Shown: one piece after another, positions 16,389 to 26,297 of the stretch
Numbering within the stretch: the stretch's first letter is position 1
Layout of the letters: each line of letters starts with the position of its first letter
Assembly (NCBI GenBank): GCA_000242235.1
Contig: JH590862.1
Location: 62,001-126,000 of the forward strand
Length of the DNA: 64,000 bases
Source: Stomatobaculum longum
Lineage (GTDB): Bacteria > Bacillota > Clostridia > Lachnospirales > Lachnospiraceae
Reading direction: 5' to 3'
Position numbers and translations under genes: made by a program
Notes under the pieces: generated by a model
Database searches by the model: none
What the model was told of the DNA's origin: nothing
The model's input: only the letters and a program-made list of their open reading frames with translations

Positions 16389-16416
16389 ATTATAAAATTT
16401 CCATAAATTTTTGCAA
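16389..16416 (-). promoter_or_regulatory. Promoter for gltS
   Basis: Minus strand: TTGCAA (16416-16411), a 16-base spacer and TATAAT (16394-16389). AT-rich flanks are compatible with a response-regulator site, but no clear repeat was identified. Confidence 0.65.
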
Positions 16417-16437
16417 GCTTTTTTTTACCGAAAACAA

Positions 16438-16473
16438 AAAGAGCGGATTTCCCTTCCCGAAAATCCGCTCTTT
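16438..16473 (-). terminator. Terminator after the response regulator gene
   Basis: AAAGAGCGGATTT (16438-16450) pairs with AAATCCGCTCTTT (16461-16473), with a 10-base loop and T's following on the minus strand. It separates the regulator operon from gltS. Confidence 0.85.
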
Positions 16474-16505
16474 GCACGATACATCATCCGAATGATTCTG
16501 TTTTT

Positions 16506-17198
16506 TTATTGGAATTCGCGGTATTGATAGAGAATACCGGGTCTGCCGCCGGTCTGATAGTCAATGGTGCTCGTGAGCTCACCGCGCTCCACAAGGAAAC
16601 TCACATAGCGGCGCACCGTGATGCGGGAAAGGCCTATCTGCGTCGCAATCGCCTCGCTCGTAAAGCGCTGTCCGAGGTGATTCCGAAGATATTCGCGCAC
16701 CAGAGAAAGCGTCTGGCGGTTCATCCCCTTCGGCAGCGGCTCGGAATCCTGCAGTCGCTCGGCGGCACCGCGGGAGAGCATGCGGTCAATCTCTTCCTGC
16801 CGCATTCCCGTTCCGGCGTCCTGCAACACTTCTCTTCTTCTGCGGAAGCGCTCCAGACCCTCGCGGAAACGATCGTACTCAAAGGGCTTTACAAGGTAAT
16901 CGCTGATGCCGCGGGACAGAAGCTCCTGCACAATCTCCACGCTGTTTGCCGAAGTCACCATAATGACCTCCGGGCGCATACCGGTCTCGTGGAGCTTATC
17001 CAGGAACTCATCTCCGTTCATGCCGGGCGTGTAGTAGTCCAGCACGACGAGGTCAATTTCCTCGGTCTGAAAGAGTTCCAGTGCTTCCTCTCCATTTTTA
17101 CATACAGCGACGACCGTAAAGTCTGCGGTCCTCTCGACATAACTCCGGTCAATGGATGCTACCATCGGGTCATCTTCTACAATCAATACTCGATACAT
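16506..17198 (-). CDS. Response regulator, CitB/DcuR type
   Basis: 230-residue cytosolic transcriptional regulator. The receiver domain (1-120) has acidic pocket residues Glu8, Asp9 and Asp10, the phosphoacceptor Asp54 (LVVLDYYTPGMNG) and the switch Lys in DYLVKPFEY. The C-terminal helix-turn-helix is FTSEAIATQIGLSRITVRRYVSFLVERGEL, typical of the CitB/DcuR/MalR group. The ATG at 17198 overlaps the kinase stop by one base (TGATG). Expected targets are transport genes for C4-dicarboxylates, citrate or, here, glutamate (gltS immediately downstream). Confidence 0.92.
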   Translation of the reverse strand: MYRVLIVEDDPMVASIDRSYVERTADFTVVAVCKNGEEALELFQTEEIDLVVLDYYTPGMNGDEFLDKLHETGMRPEVIMVTSANSVEIVQELLSRGISDYLVKPFEYDRFREGLERFRRRREVLQDAGTGMRQEEIDRMLSRGAAERLQDSEPLPKGMNRQTLSLVREYLRNHLGQRFTSEAIATQIGLSRITVRRYVSFLVERGELTSTIDYQTGGRPGILYQYREFQ

Positions 17199-18826
17199 CA
17201 CTCTACTCCTTTCCGGCGCTCTGCGCTCTGTAAAGCGGTCAGGGTTATTGTAAAACAGCTGCCCTCACCGGGCTCTGTCTCGACGGAGACTTCACCGCCG
17301 TACTTATCCGCCACCTGTTTGACCAGGTAGAGACCCGTGCCGTGGTTCTTTCCCTTCGTGCTGACACCCCTTATAAAGATACGATCCAGCATGGCGGGGT
17401 CTATGCCCCTGCCGCTGTCCTCGCAACTTATCACATTGACCCCCGGCTTGGCAAAGACGCCGAGGTGAATCTCTCCGTTCTTTTCGTCGCTCTCCTTGAG
17501 TTCTTCGATGGCATTTTCCAGCAAATTCCCTATGACGGTCACATATTCGCCGGGTTCCATCAGAAGGTCCCGCTCCATCAGACTGCTGCCGGGCTCGAGA
17601 CTCAAACGTATGCCGCTCTCGGCCGCATGCATCATTTTGCCGATGACCAGCGCACAGACCTCCGACACGCGAAGTGCATTTGCCGTATCCCGGACAGACT
17701 GACTGGAGACAAGATTAGAGTTTATGATAAATTCCTTTGCCTTGTCAATTTCTCCCGTTTGCAAATAGCCCAGAATGATGTGCAGCTTGTTCAGAAACTC
17801 GTGATTAAAGGCGCGCAGCGTATCCATCATATTGCGCGCACCGGAGAGTTCGTCGGAGAGACGAAGCGCCTCCGTTCTGTCCTGCAGAATGAGTAGCACC
17901 CCGCCGGGCTGCTCGCCGTGCTCGGTCACAGGCACCTCATTGATCAGCAGGGTCTGGTCTCCGTTCACGTACATCTGGTTCATGACGGCGGTACCGTCCT
18001 CGAGAATCTGCTCAAAGTGCGTGTCCGGAAACACTTCCTTTAAGGATTTTCCGACCAGCGCGCAGCTCTGTCCGGCGAGCAAGAGCTCCGCCGGCTTGTT
18101 GGCAAACAGAATCTTTCCGTTCTGCCCGACCGAGACAATGCCCTCCGCGAGAGAATTGATGACCTCATCCTGTTTCACATAGAGACTCAGAAGTTCCACC
18201 GGCTCGTGCCCGAGGAGCATGGTCCGCTGGAAACGGAAAAAGGCACCGGTCAGCAGAATGCTGAGCAACAGCATTGCGAGAAACATCGCGACATAGACCA
18301 GCATAATCTGCTGACTCTGTCCCGTGATTTTTGAAACAGCAACCGAAACCATGACGAAACCTTCCGTCACGCCCTCTGCATTCCGAATCGCATGAAAGGC
18401 GCAGTGCAACGGGCCGTCCGTACCCTGGACGGTCGTGATGTACGGCGCTGCTCCCGTGAGGATGCGCGTCTCATCTCCGTCCACATACATATCGCCCGCC
18501 ATATGACGACTAGTCTGATAGAAGCGCAAGCCGTTGCGATCTGCAATCAGAATGGAGTCGATGCCCGAGACGAACTCGGTAATCGCCTCAAGCTGCTCGG
18601 TCACCCCCGGATCCGGATACCCCGCTTCGAGCATGTCGTGAACCCCCCGAAGCTCGGCGACATAGGTTGCCGCATCGGTAATCTTACGATCCAACGCCTT
18701 CCGCTCTCTGGCGATATCCATCGCAAGGGTAAACCCCAAACTGCAGAGAAGAATCACCGTGACCAAGACTGTCATGGTCAGATAGAGCCGGTGTTCCATG
18801 TCTCTTCTGCTACCCTTTTCCCTCAT
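17198..18826 (-). CDS. Sensor histidine kinase, CitA/DcuS type
   Basis: 542-residue membrane sensor with two membrane helices (about 17-38 and 174-196) flanking an extracytoplasmic PAS-like sensing domain (SGIDSILIADRNGLRFYQTS). A cytosolic PAS (about 220-320, GIVSVGQNGKILFANKPAE), an Spo0B-like H-box FNHEFLNKLHIILGYLQ and an ATPase domain (N-box GNLLENAIEEL, G-boxes DSGRGID and GTGLYLVKQV) follow. ATG 18826 is preferred over the GTG six codons upstream because of GAAGGTGG before it. Family ligands are citrate and C4-dicarboxylates; glutamate is an inference from the gltS neighbour. Confidence 0.92.
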   Translation of the reverse strand: MREKGSRRDMEHRLYLTMTVLVTVILLCSLGFTLAMDIARERKALDRKITDAATYVAELRGVHDMLEAGYPDPGVTEQLEAITEFVSGIDSILIADRNGLRFYQTSRHMAGDMYVDGDETRILTGAAPYITTVQGTDGPLHCAFHAIRNAEGVTEGFVMVSVAVSKITGQSQQIMLVYVAMFLAMLLLSILLTGAFFRFQRTMLLGHEPVELLSLYVKQDEVINSLAEGIVSVGQNGKILFANKPAELLLAGQSCALVGKSLKEVFPDTHFEQILEDGTAVMNQMYVNGDQTLLINEVPVTEHGEQPGGVLLILQDRTEALRLSDELSGARNMMDTLRAFNHEFLNKLHIILGYLQTGEIDKAKEFIINSNLVSSQSVRDTANALRVSEVCALVIGKMMHAAESGIRLSLEPGSSLMERDLLMEPGEYVTVIGNLLENAIEELKESDEKNGEIHLGVFAKPGVNVISCEDSGRGIDPAMLDRIFIRGVSTKGKNHGTGLYLVKQVADKYGGEVSVETEPGEGSCFTITLTALQSAERRKGVE

Positions 18827-19046
18827 TCTGTCCCACCTTCGCACTGTTTTGGCTGCTCGTTTCTACGAATTCAGCTGGCAAGTCCCGAAGCCGGACGCAA
18901 GGCTTACAGGGTGCTAGTTTGTCACAAAACACCAAGAACTGTCAAGTATAACTTCAAAATTTTCTATCTTATTTGCTATTTTCCGACACTTTCGGCGCCT
19001 GTTTCCGTATTTTGTTCGTATGGTTCCTTTTTAACACATTTAGCGC

Positions 19047-19829
19047 TCATTGGAAAGTATTTGCTGCCGTTTTCATCTCCCGCACATAGCGCGCAATTTC
19101 CTCGTCGGCCTCGCACCCTTTTTCCGCCATGATGCGGACAATCGCGGAGCCAACAATCACGCCGTCCGCAACCGCCGCCATGCGCTTGGCCTGTGCCGGC
19201 GTCGAAATACCGAAGCCGATGGCGGCCGGAAGCGACGGGTTTGCCTGCCGCACCGATGCGAACATGCCCGAAAGATCTGTGTTAATCTCCTGCCGCACGC
19301 CGGTCACGCCGAGCGAAGAGACCACATAGAGAAAACCCTCGGCCGCAGCCGCAATTTCCCGAATGCGCGCCATCGAAGTCGGCGCAATCATAGAGATAAA
19401 GTCGATGCCGACTGCCCGGAATGCAGGCGCAAACTCCTCCTTCTCCTCAAACGGCACATCGGGGAGGATGATACCGTCAATACCGACTTCCGCCGCGCGC
19501 GCCGCGAAGCGCGCAATGCCGTAGGAAAAGACGACATTCGCATAGGTCATGAAGACGAGCGGCGTCGTGAGCTCTTCGCGGAGCTCCGCCACCATCCGAA
19601 AGACCGCATCGGTCGTGACGCCGCCCGAGAGCGCGCGGAGATTGGCTGCCTGAATCACAGGACCCTCCGCCGTCGGATCGGAGAACGGGATGCCGAGCTC
19701 CACGAGGTCCGCGCCGGCCGCGACTGCCGCCCGCACATTCCGCTTGGTGCTCTCGAGGTCCGGATCCCCGCAGGTGATAAAGGGAATAAACGCTTTGCCG
19801 TTTTGAAACGCCTGTCTGATGTTACTCAT
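19047..19829 (-). CDS. trpA: Tryptophan synthase alpha chain
   Basis: 260-residue TIM-barrel lyase that releases indole from indole-3-glycerol phosphate and passes it to TrpB. Catalytic Glu is in [20 protein letters not shown], and the catalytic Asp is in [14 protein letters not shown]. The phosphate-binding end is [11 protein letters not shown] and [10 protein letters not shown]. The start at 19829, after GAGGGGAGAATC, overlaps trpB by eight bases. It is the last gene of the operon; no clear terminator was identified in the ~200 bp before it meets the two-component operon. Confidence 0.97.
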   Translation of the reverse strand: MSNIRQAFQNGKAFIPFITCGDPDLESTKRNVRAAVAAGADLVELGIPFSDPTAEGPVIQAANLRALSGGVTTDAVFRMVAELREELTTPLVFMTYANVVFSYGIARFAARAAEVGIDGIILPDVPFEEKEEFAPAFRAVGIDFISMIAPTSMARIREIAAAAEGFLYVVSSLGVTGVRQEINTDLSGMFASVRQANPSLPAAIGFGISTPAQAKRMAAVADGVIVGSAIVRIMAEKGCEADEEIARYVREMKTAANTFQ

Positions 19830-21021
19830 GGAGATTCTCCCCTCTGTAGCGCGCGATTGCCGCGACATCCTTGTCACCGCGCCCGGAGAGCGTGACGACA
19901 ATCACCTTGTCCCTGTCCATGGTCGGCGCGAGTTTTCTCGCATATGCCACCGCATGGGCACTTTCAATCGCCGGGATAATGCCCTCGGTCCGCGCAAGAT
20001 ATTCAAATGCATCGACTGCCTCGTCGTCCGTGACCGGCACATATTCCGCGCGGTGCAGATCGTGGAGATAGGCGTGTTCCGGCCCGACTCCCGGATAGTC
20101 GAGTCCCGCCGAAATCGAGTAGACCGGCGCAATCTGGCCGTACTTGTCTTGGCAGAAATAGGACTTCATCCCGTGGAAAATGCCGAGCGAGCCCACATTG
20201 ACGGTCGCCGCCGTCTCCATCGTGTGAATGCCTCTGCCCGCCGCCTCGCAACCGATGAGGCGCACGGACTTGTCGCCGATAAAATGGTAGAAGGAGCCGA
20301 TTGCATTGCTGCCGCCGCCCACGCAGGCAATCACGGCGTCCGGGAGACGCCCCTCTTTCCGCTGCATCTCTTCCTTAATCTCCTTCGAGATAATTGCCTG
20401 AAAGTCGCGCACCATGGTCGGGAACGGATGCGGCCCCATACAGGAGCCGATGCAGTAGTGCGTGTCCTCAATCCGCGCGGTCCACTCGCGCATCGCCTCG
20501 GAGACCGCGTCCTTCAAGGTTCTGGTTCCGGTCTTCACTGCCACAACCTCGGCGCCGAGCAGGCGCATGCGGTACACATTGAGCGCCTGGCGCACCGTAT
20601 CCTCTTCGCCCATGTAGACGACACATTCCATGTTTAAGAGCGCCGCAACCGTCGCGGTCGCGACACCGTGCTGACCCGCGCCGGTCTCCGCAATCAGGCG
20701 CTTTTTGCCCATGTACTTGGCGAGCAGTGCCTGGCCGAGCGCGTTGTTGATCTTGTGGGCGCCGGTGTGATTCAGGTCCTCGCGCTTTAAGTAAATTTTT
20801 GCGCCGCCGAGGTCCTCGGTCATGTGCTTCGCATAGTAGAGACGGCTCGGCCGCCCCGCATACTCGTTCAGGAGCTCCGTGAGTTCCGCGTTGAACTTCG
20901 GATCGTCTTTGTAGCGCTTGTAAGCTTCTTCGAGCTCAATCACCGCATTCATCAGGGTTTCCGGGATATACTGTCCGCCGTGGACGCCGAAGCGCCCGTC
21001 TCTCTCTGTCTCCTGTGCCAT
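19822..21021 (-). CDS. trpB: Tryptophan synthase beta chain
   Basis: 399-residue PLP enzyme condensing indole and serine into tryptophan. The PLP Lys is residue 90 in [14 protein letters not shown]; the phosphate loop [10 protein letters not shown] and the catalytic Glu in [11 protein letters not shown] are present. The start at 21021 gives the usual family N-terminus ([16 protein letters not shown]). It overlaps trpA and lies four bases after trpF. It is a TrpB1-type subunit expected to pair with TrpA. Confidence 0.98.
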   Translation of the reverse strand: MAQETERDGRFGVHGGQYIPETLMNAVIELEEAYKRYKDDPKFNAELTELLNEYAGRPSRLYYAKHMTEDLGGAKIYLKREDLNHTGAHKINNALGQALLAKYMGKKRLIAETGAGQHGVATATVAALLNMECVVYMGEEDTVRQALNVYRMRLLGAEVVAVKTGTRTLKDAVSEAMREWTARIEDTHYCIGSCMGPHPFPTMVRDFQAIISKEIKEEMQRKEGRLPDAVIACVGGGSNAIGSFYHFIGDKSVRLIGCEAAGRGIHTMETAATVNVGSLGIFHGMKSYFCQDKYGQIAPVYSISAGLDYPGVGPEHAYLHDLHRAEYVPVTDDEAVDAFEYLARTEGIIPAIESAHAVAYARKLAPTMDRDKVIVVTLSGRGDKDVAAIARYRGENLHE

Positions 21022-21025
21022 GGTT

Positions 21026-21646
21026 TTACCTCTCTGTCTCCGAATCCGCTCTGCGGACAGCTTCCGCAAAAGCTCGCATCTTCTCCGGGTCTTTCTGCCC
21101 GTCTGTCTCGAGTGCCGAACTCACATCGACCCCGCGCGGCGAAAGTGTTCTGATTGCTTCGCCGACATTCTCTGTGTCCAAGCCGCCCGCCAGCATATAG
21201 GGGCGGGAAAAGTCTCTGAGCCACTCCCAGGCAAAAGTTTTGCCGCTCCCCTTGCCGCTGTCAAAAAGCAGGAGATCTGCCCGGCTCTCCTCAGCCCGCA
21301 CCAACACTTCGTTCCCCGTGACCTGAAACGCCCGCCATACGGGTTTCCCGGTCAGGGCGCGCACCCGTTCCAAACTCTCCTCGCTCTCGTTTCCGTGTAA
21401 CTGAATACAATCCAGCGGCACCTGTGCCGCAATCTCCGCGATTTCCTCCGGACTCTGATCCACAAAAACGCCGACCGCCCGTATCCGGGAATCGAGCGCG
21501 CCCCGGAGCTCTCTCGCTGTCTCCGGACTCACGGCGCGTCTTGCGCCCGCCGCGAACACAAAGCCGATGTAGTCCGGCAGGCAGGCATTTGCCGCGAGGA
21601 TATCCGCTTCCCGCCGCATCCCGCAGAATTTCAGTTCTGTCGCCAT
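21026..21646 (-). CDS. trpF: Phosphoribosylanthranilate isomerase
   Basis: 206-residue TIM-barrel isomerase of tryptophan synthesis. The catalytic Cys is in the opening [11 protein letters not shown], and the catalytic Asp is in [14 protein letters not shown]. The phosphate site is [11 protein letters not shown] and [18 protein letters not shown]. The ATG at 21646 lies two bases after the trpC stop. It is a separate gene, not fused to trpC as in enterobacteria. Confidence 0.96.
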   Translation of the reverse strand: MATELKFCGMRREADILAANACLPDYIGFVFAAGARRAVSPETARELRGALDSRIRAVGVFVDQSPEEIAEIAAQVPLDCIQLHGNESEESLERVRALTGKPVWRAFQVTGNEVLVRAEESRADLLLFDSGKGSGKTFAWEWLRDFSRPYMLAGGLDTENVGEAIRTLSPRGVDVSSALETDGQKDPEKMRAFAEAVRRADSETER

Positions 21647-21647
21647 C

Positions 21648-22448
21648 TCAGGCCTCCTCATAGCCCTTCCGGAGTGCCTGAAGCAGTTCCGCCTTATTCT
21701 CCGCACGCATCAGCGCCTCACCGACCAGAATGCCGTCCGCGCCGACTGTCCGAAGTGCCCGCGTGTCGGCCGGTGTCCGCACGCCGCTCTCCGCGATAAA
21801 AATGCAGTTGTCCGGCGCCGCCGCGCGGAGGCGAAGGCTGTTTTCCATATTGACCGAAAAGGACTTTAAGTCGCGATTGTTAACGCCGATCAGGCGCGCC
21901 CCGACTTCCGCCGCCCTTCCCACTTCTTCCTCATCGTGCGCTTCGACGAGCGCCGAGAGCCCTAACTCCTCCGCGATGCCGAGGTACTCTTCGAGTTCCG
22001 ACCGTCCGAGCAAAGCGCAAATGAGGAGCACCGCCGAGGCGCCGAGTTCCCGCGCCTCGTAGATGAGATAGGGGTCCACCGTAAAATCCTTCCGGATACA
22101 GGGAAGGGAGACCGTTGCCGCAATCTCGCGGAGATAGCGGTCATCCCCGAGAAACCACTTCGGCTCGGTCAGCACCGAGATACAGGATGCCCCGGCTGCC
22201 TCATAGGCCTTTGCGATTTCAAGATAGGGAAAGTGCTCGGCAATCACGCCCTTCGAAGGAGAGGCCTTCTTGACCTCCGCAATCACCGAGAGTCCCGGTT
22301 CCCGGAGCGCCGTTTCAAAGGGAAACCCGCTAAGCGCTTCTCTTTCTCTAAGCTGCCGCTTCAATTCCGCGAGCGGCAGCTTTCTCTTCTTCTCTTCGAC
22401 GCGCTCCCGCGCATGTGCCGCGAGTGCGTCCAGAACGGTGCCCGTCAC
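21648..22448 (-). CDS. trpC: Indole-3-glycerol phosphate synthase
   Basis: 266-residue TIM-barrel enzyme. It has the substrate-binding [12 protein letters not shown], the catalytic-Lys segment [24 protein letters not shown] and the C-terminal [12 protein letters not shown] with [11 protein letters not shown]. The start is a GTG at 22448 overlapping the trpD stop (GTGA), so translation is coupled. Confidence 0.97.
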   Translation of the reverse strand: MTGTVLDALAAHARERVEEKKRKLPLAELKRQLREREALSGFPFETALREPGLSVIAEVKKASPSKGVIAEHFPYLEIAKAYEAAGASCISVLTEPKWFLGDDRYLREIAATVSLPCIRKDFTVDPYLIYEARELGASAVLLICALLGRSELEEYLGIAEELGLSALVEAHDEEEVGRAAEVGARLIGVNNRDLKSFSVNMENSLRLRAAAPDNCIFIAESGVRTPADTRALRTVGADGILVGEALMRAENKAELLQALRKGYEEA

Positions 22449-23473
22449 TTTGCCGCCTCATTCGAGAGACGGATATATTTTTCATAGGTCTCAAGCACCT
22501 TGCCCTCGTCAATCAGACGCCCGGCAAGCTGTACGCCCTCTTTGAGGCTCTCGGCTTTGCCGCCGATGTAGAGCGCCGCGCCCGCATTTAAGAGCACTGC
22601 CGTGCGGCGCGTGCCTCGCTCCTCGCCGGAGAGAATTTCCCGCGCAATCCGCACATTCTCCGCCGGGTTTCCGCCGACCAGCTCTTCTTTTTTGCCGCGC
22701 TGCAGCCCGAAGTCCTCGGGCTTAATGATAGCTGAGTGAAAGCTGCCGTCACGGAGCTCACAGACAGTGCTCGGCGCGCTCGCCGAAATCTCGTCCATCT
22801 TGTCCTGACCGTAGACCACAAGTGCTCTCTCGACACCGAGGCGCTTCAGGACATTTGCGAGCGGCCACACAAGGTACTCGTCGTAGACGCCGAGTACAAA
22901 ATACTGCGGAGACGCCGGATTCGTGAGCGGTCCCAGAATATTAAAGACCGTGCGGAAACCGAGTTCGCGGCGGATTGCGCCGACATACTTCATCGAAGCA
23001 TGGTAGTGCTGCGCAAAGAGGAAGCAGATATTGATCTCATCGAGCAGCTTCTTGCAGAGTTCCGGGTCCTGGTTGATGTTGATGCCGGAGGCCTCGAGGA
23101 AGTCCGCGGAGCCGCAGTCGGAGGACGCCGCGCGGTTGCCGTGCTTTGCGACCTTGATGCCGGCCGCGGCCGCGACCAGCGCGGAAATCGAAGAGATATT
23201 AAAGGTCTTGGCGCCGTCACCGCCTGTGCCGACAATTTCCAGGGTCGGCTTGTCGTACTCCACCTTCATGGCGTGGGCGCGCATCGCCGCCGCGCAGCCC
23301 GAAATCTCATCCGTCGTCTCCGCCTTTGCGCTCTTTGTGGACATGGCCGCTAAAAAGGCCGCGTTCTGCACCTGCGAGCTCTCGCCGCTCATGACCTCGT
23401 TCATCACCGCATAGGCTTCGTCGTAGCTCAGATCTTCTTTGTTGACAATTTTGATAATCGCTTCCTTAATCAT
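22445..23473 (-). CDS. trpD: Anthranilate phosphoribosyltransferase
   Basis: 342-residue transferase joining anthranilate to PRPP. The PRPP loop [17 protein letters not shown] is followed by [21 protein letters not shown], with [37 protein letters not shown] for the anthranilate site. The start at 23473 follows AAAGGAGAATCC; the upstream extension of the frame lies in trpG. It is not fused to trpG. Confidence 0.97.
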   Translation of the reverse strand: MIKEAIIKIVNKEDLSYDEAYAVMNEVMSGESSQVQNAAFLAAMSTKSAKAETTDEISGCAAAMRAHAMKVEYDKPTLEIVGTGGDGAKTFNISSISALVAAAAGIKVAKHGNRAASSDCGSADFLEASGININQDPELCKKLLDEINICFLFAQHYHASMKYVGAIRRELGFRTVFNILGPLTNPASPQYFVLGVYDEYLVWPLANVLKRLGVERALVVYGQDKMDEISASAPSTVCELRDGSFHSAIIKPEDFGLQRGKKEELVGGNPAENVRIAREILSGEERGTRRTAVLLNAGAALYIGGKAESLKEGVQLAGRLIDEGKVLETYEKYIRLSNEAAK

Positions 23474-23501
23474 CGTCTGGATTCTCCTTTTGCTGTTTTG
23501 C

Positions 23502-24083
23502 TTATGCGAGGATTTTTGCCGCCCGCAGGAAATTTTTGACCATCGCCGTGCCTGTCGGCGTGAGAATGGATTCCGGGTGAAACTGCACGCCGTAGACCGG
23601 GTAATTCTTGTGTTCAATCGCCATAATCTCGCCGTCTGCCGTCCGCGCCGTCACGCGGAGCACGGACGGTAGCGTCTCCTCGACGGCGGCGAGACTGTGA
23701 TAGCGCGCCACCTCGACCTGCTCCGGCAGTCCCCGGAACAAGACGCTGTTGGTGTCCAGCACGGTTCTCGACTGCTTGCCGTGCATCAGCTGCTTCGCAT
23801 AGCCGACTTTGCCGCCGTAGGCGAGACACATGGCCTGTTCACCGAGGCACACGCCGAGCAGCGGAATTTTTTTGCCGAGTTTCCGTATCACTTCGACCGT
23901 GACGCCGGCGTCCTCCGGACGGCCGGGACCCGGCGAGAGAATAATCGCGTCCGGCTGTTTCGCTGCGATTTCTTCGACGGTCAGCGCATCGTTCCGGATG
24001 ACTTCCATCTCCCCGGTGAGGCTCCCGATTAACTGGTACAGGTTATAGGAAAAGCTGTCATAGTTGTCAATCAAAAGTATCAT
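23502..24083 (-). CDS. trpG: Anthranilate synthase component II (glutamine amidotransferase)
   Basis: 193-residue class I glutamine amidotransferase supplying ammonia to TrpE. The catalytic triad is recognisable: Cys in [11 protein letters not shown], and His and Glu in [24 protein letters not shown] is typical of TrpG/PabA. It overlaps the end of trpE by 17 bases. It may also serve p-aminobenzoate synthesis, since no separate pabA is seen. Confidence 0.96.
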   Translation of the reverse strand: MILLIDNYDSFSYNLYQLIGSLTGEMEVIRNDALTVEEIAAKQPDAIILSPGPGRPEDAGVTVEVIRKLGKKIPLLGVCLGEQAMCLAYGGKVGYAKQLMHGKQSRTVLDTNSVLFRGLPEQVEVARYHSLAAVEETLPSVLRVTARTADGEIMAIEHKNYPVYGVQFHPESILTPTGTAMVKNFLRAAKILA

Positions 24084-25536
24084 CTGCCGCCTCCTCAATG
24101 GCTCTCAGCACGGCCGCCGCCTTGTTGCGGCACTCCGCATATTCCTTCTCCGGCACCGAATCCGCGACCAGACCCGCGCCGCTCCTCACATAGACCTTGT
24201 CCTTCATCCGATAGGCGAGGCGTATGCCGATGCAGGTATCCAGGTTTCCGTTGAAATCGATATAGCCGATTGCGCCGCCGTAAATGCCGCGCTTTTCCTT
24301 CTCCATCTCCGCAATCAGCTCCATCGCGCGGTACTTCGGCGCACCGGAGAGCGTCCCCGCCGGGAGCACCGCATCAATGGCATCGAGCGCATCGCAGTCC
24401 TCACGGATTTCACCGCGGACCGCCGAACCGATGTGCATGACATGCGAGAAGCGGAGCACTTCCCGAAGTCTCTCAACCGCAACCGTCCCGAAGCGGCTGA
24501 TTTTTCCGAGGTCGTTTCTGCCGAGGTCCACGAGCATATTGTGCTCGGAGAGTTCCTTTTCATCCGCGAGCAGCTCTCGCTCGAGTGCCGCATCCTCTGC
24601 CGCGTTCTTGCCGCGCGGTCTCGTGCCGGCAAGCGGGAAGGTGTGCAGTTCGCCGTCCTCGAGTTTGACCAGCGTCTCCGGCGAAGCGCCCGCAACCTCG
24701 AGAGTCGGGCTCGACAGGAAGAAGAGATAGGGCGAAGGGTTCAGGGTCCGGAGCGCCCGGTAGGTATTGAGGAGCGACCCCGAAAAGTCCGCTTCGAGGC
24801 GGTTACTCAGCACCAGCTGGAAAATATCACCCTCGTGGATATGATGTCTCGTCTTCTCGACCAGCGCCGCATATTCCTCCGCCGTGAACTGCGGGCGGAA
24901 GTCCGAGATGACATGTCCACCCGTCTTCTCGACCGGCGGTTCGCTTTGCAAAAGCTTCCGCATCTCCCGCAAGGTCTCGAGCACCGCCGCATAGTTCTCT
25001 TCCAGCTTGTCGAGCGCCACATTGACAATCAGGATGATTTTCTGCCGGTGGTGGTCAAAGGCGATGATCTTCGTAAAGAGCATGAGATCCACATCCCGAA
25101 AGCCCTCGCGGTCCCCGTTCGCGAGCCGCAAGGTCGGCTCCGCGTATTTCACATAATCGTAAGCAAAGTAACCGACCAGGCCTCCGGTAAAAGGCGGGAG
25201 TTCCGGAATGCGCGGCGCGCGGTACCGATCGAGCAGTGCCCGGATTTCATTCTTCGGGTGCGTCGTGCGGTGCTTTTCTTCTCCGATTTCGATCTCGCCG
25301 TCGAGGCAGCGGATCGTGAGTCCCGGATCGTAGCCGAGAAAGCTGTAACGCCCCCAGCGCTCCTTATCCTCCGCCGACTCAAAGAGAAAACAGTGGGAAC
25401 CCTGTCCGCGCAGTATCCGCAGCACCTCGACCGGGGTTCTCAAATCGGCGTAGAGCTCCGTCGCAAGTGCCGCCATCGTGTACTGTCCGCTGTCCCGGTA
25501 GTCTTTCAGCGTCTCCAGACTCGGAAATGTTTTCAT
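24067..25536 (-). CDS. trpE: Anthranilate synthase component I
   Basis: 489-residue chorismate-using enzyme and first committed step to tryptophan. The N-terminal domain carries the feedback region (LLESAE-like FLFESAEDKERWGRYSFLG). The chorismate-binding domain has AGASPETLVKLEDGELHTFPLAGTRPRG, DEKELSEHNMLVDLGRNDLG, VLPAGTLSGAPKYRAMELI and the C-terminal RSGAGLVADSVPEKEYAE. The start at 25536 follows AGGAGGCAAAGC and lies about 40 bases after the T-box terminator. It is the first gene of trpEGDCFBA. Confidence 0.97.
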   Translation of the reverse strand: MKTFPSLETLKDYRDSGQYTMAALATELYADLRTPVEVLRILRGQGSHCFLFESAEDKERWGRYSFLGYDPGLTIRCLDGEIEIGEEKHRTTHPKNEIRALLDRYRAPRIPELPPFTGGLVGYFAYDYVKYAEPTLRLANGDREGFRDVDLMLFTKIIAFDHHRQKIILIVNVALDKLEENYAAVLETLREMRKLLQSEPPVEKTGGHVISDFRPQFTAEEYAALVEKTRHHIHEGDIFQLVLSNRLEADFSGSLLNTYRALRTLNPSPYLFFLSSPTLEVAGASPETLVKLEDGELHTFPLAGTRPRGKNAAEDAALERELLADEKELSEHNMLVDLGRNDLGKISRFGTVAVERLREVLRFSHVMHIGSAVRGEIREDCDALDAIDAVLPAGTLSGAPKYRAMELIAEMEKEKRGIYGGAIGYIDFNGNLDTCIGIRLAYRMKDKVYVRSGAGLVADSVPEKEYAECRNKAAAVLRAIEEAADDTFD

Positions 25537-25574
25537 GCTTTGCCTCCTTCTTGGTCCGCGCTGTCCGCCGGCAC

Positions 25575-25860
25575 AAAAAAATCCCCGGCAGACATGCGTC
25601 AACATGCTGCCAGGGACGAAATCATAAACTCCGCGGTGCCACCCTGTTTTATGGTAAAACCATACCCTTGTCGGGATACCAACATATCCCCGGCAACTGA
25701 CGTATGCCCTCACGTCGCAGAATACTTGCCCCACGGCTTTCCCTGCGCCCTCAGCGGTCCATTTGACGACTTGTTTTTCATCTGCATCTCAGCATCGCAG
25801 ACTCTCTGTAGAAGCATCATCGCCGTTATCTCCGCATCAACGGTTTGCAATTTGATTTCC
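25575..25860 (-). ncRNA. T-box leader, tRNA-Trp responsive
   Basis: The untranslated leader of the trp operon. The T-box sequence AGGGTGGCACCGCGG is exact at 25645-25631. Upstream, the Stem I AGAGAGT element lies at about 25807-25801. A specifier-loop candidate TGG (25761-25759) is followed by ACCGC, whose CCGC can close the loop with GCGG about 70 bases earlier. TGG is the Trp codon, so uncharged tRNA-Trp should favour the antiterminator. The terminator arms are TCCCTGGCAGCATG (25616-25603) and CATGTCTGCCGGGGA (25596-25582), followed by seven T's. Confidence 0.93.
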
Positions 25861-25864
25861 CGCT

Positions 25865-25893
25865 ATTTTAGTCGAATGATGCGCGGCTGTCAA
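25865..25893 (-). promoter_or_regulatory. Promoter of the trp operon
   Basis: Minus strand: consensus TTGACA (25893-25888), a 17-base spacer and TAAAAT (25870-25865). Transcription would begin just before the T-box leader. The -35 overlaps the stop codon of the upstream DUF1858 gene. Confidence 0.8.
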
Positions 25894-26120
25894 GCCGGAT
25901 TTTCCGTGATAATCCGGTTCAACTCCCGTTTGACCTTAAATGTGTTCAGCCCGTGCACGCGGCAGGCCTCGGCGAGTGTCTCCGCACCGGCCGCTGCGCA
26001 ACCGAAACAATGCATGCCGAGACTCGACAAAAAGTCCTGCGTCTCCGGATACATATTCGCAATTTCTCCGATCAGATCTTCGCTGCCGACCGGTCCCTCT
26101 TCGTACTCGAAATCTTCCAT
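25890..26120 (-). CDS. DUF1858-type small protein
   Basis: 76-residue acidic cytosolic protein. It has the family pattern: an initial IGEIANMYPETQDFL helix, GMHCFGCAAAGAETLAEAC in the middle and HGL...LNRII at the end. The paired cysteines HCFGC may bind metal or an Fe-S centre. Family members often accompany hybrid-cluster and other redox proteins, but the function is not established. The ATG at 26120 with AGAGGAAAC upstream is preferred over an ATG 15 codons earlier. It lies immediately upstream of the trp promoter but is not functionally tied to it by anything visible. Confidence 0.8.
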   Translation of the reverse strand: MEDFEYEEGPVGSEDLIGEIANMYPETQDFLSSLGMHCFGCAAAGAETLAEACRVHGLNTFKVKRELNRIITENPA

Positions 26121-26213
26121 ATCTCTGTTTCCTCTCCGCCGCAGGCGTGCCGCGGCTTTTTTCAAAGTATACCCGTAAGGTCATCAAAAGTAAACGCGCA
26201 ATTCATCTTTCGC

Positions 26214-26243
26214 TTGACGACTTTCTCTGTATTAGTGCATAAT
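26214..26243 (+). promoter_or_regulatory. Promoter for the Tp47-like/FMN-binding operon
   Basis: TTGACG (26214-26219), an 18-base spacer and CATAAT (26238-26243). Just downstream, TTGCATTAG (26248-26256) and CTAATAGCAA (26263-26272) form an imperfect inverted repeat that could be an operator. A GGGGG ribosome binding site precedes the ATG at 26298. Confidence 0.55.
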
Positions 26244-26297
26244 AACGTTGCATTAGAAGTCGCTAATAGCAAAGCACAACAAAGGGGGATTTTTCTC

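Noticed and set aside
14560-16389. Long open frame on the plus strand (609 codons) opposite gltS and the TAXI gene
   Set aside because: It is antisense to two clear protein-coding genes, is His/Arg/Glu-rich with no family resemblance and has no ribosome binding site. It is a GC-rich shadow frame.
24064-26178. 704-codon plus-strand frame opposite trpE and the T-box
   Set aside because: It runs across trpE, its T-box leader and the DUF1858 gene in antisense, with Arg/Glu/Leu-skewed composition and no recognisable domain.
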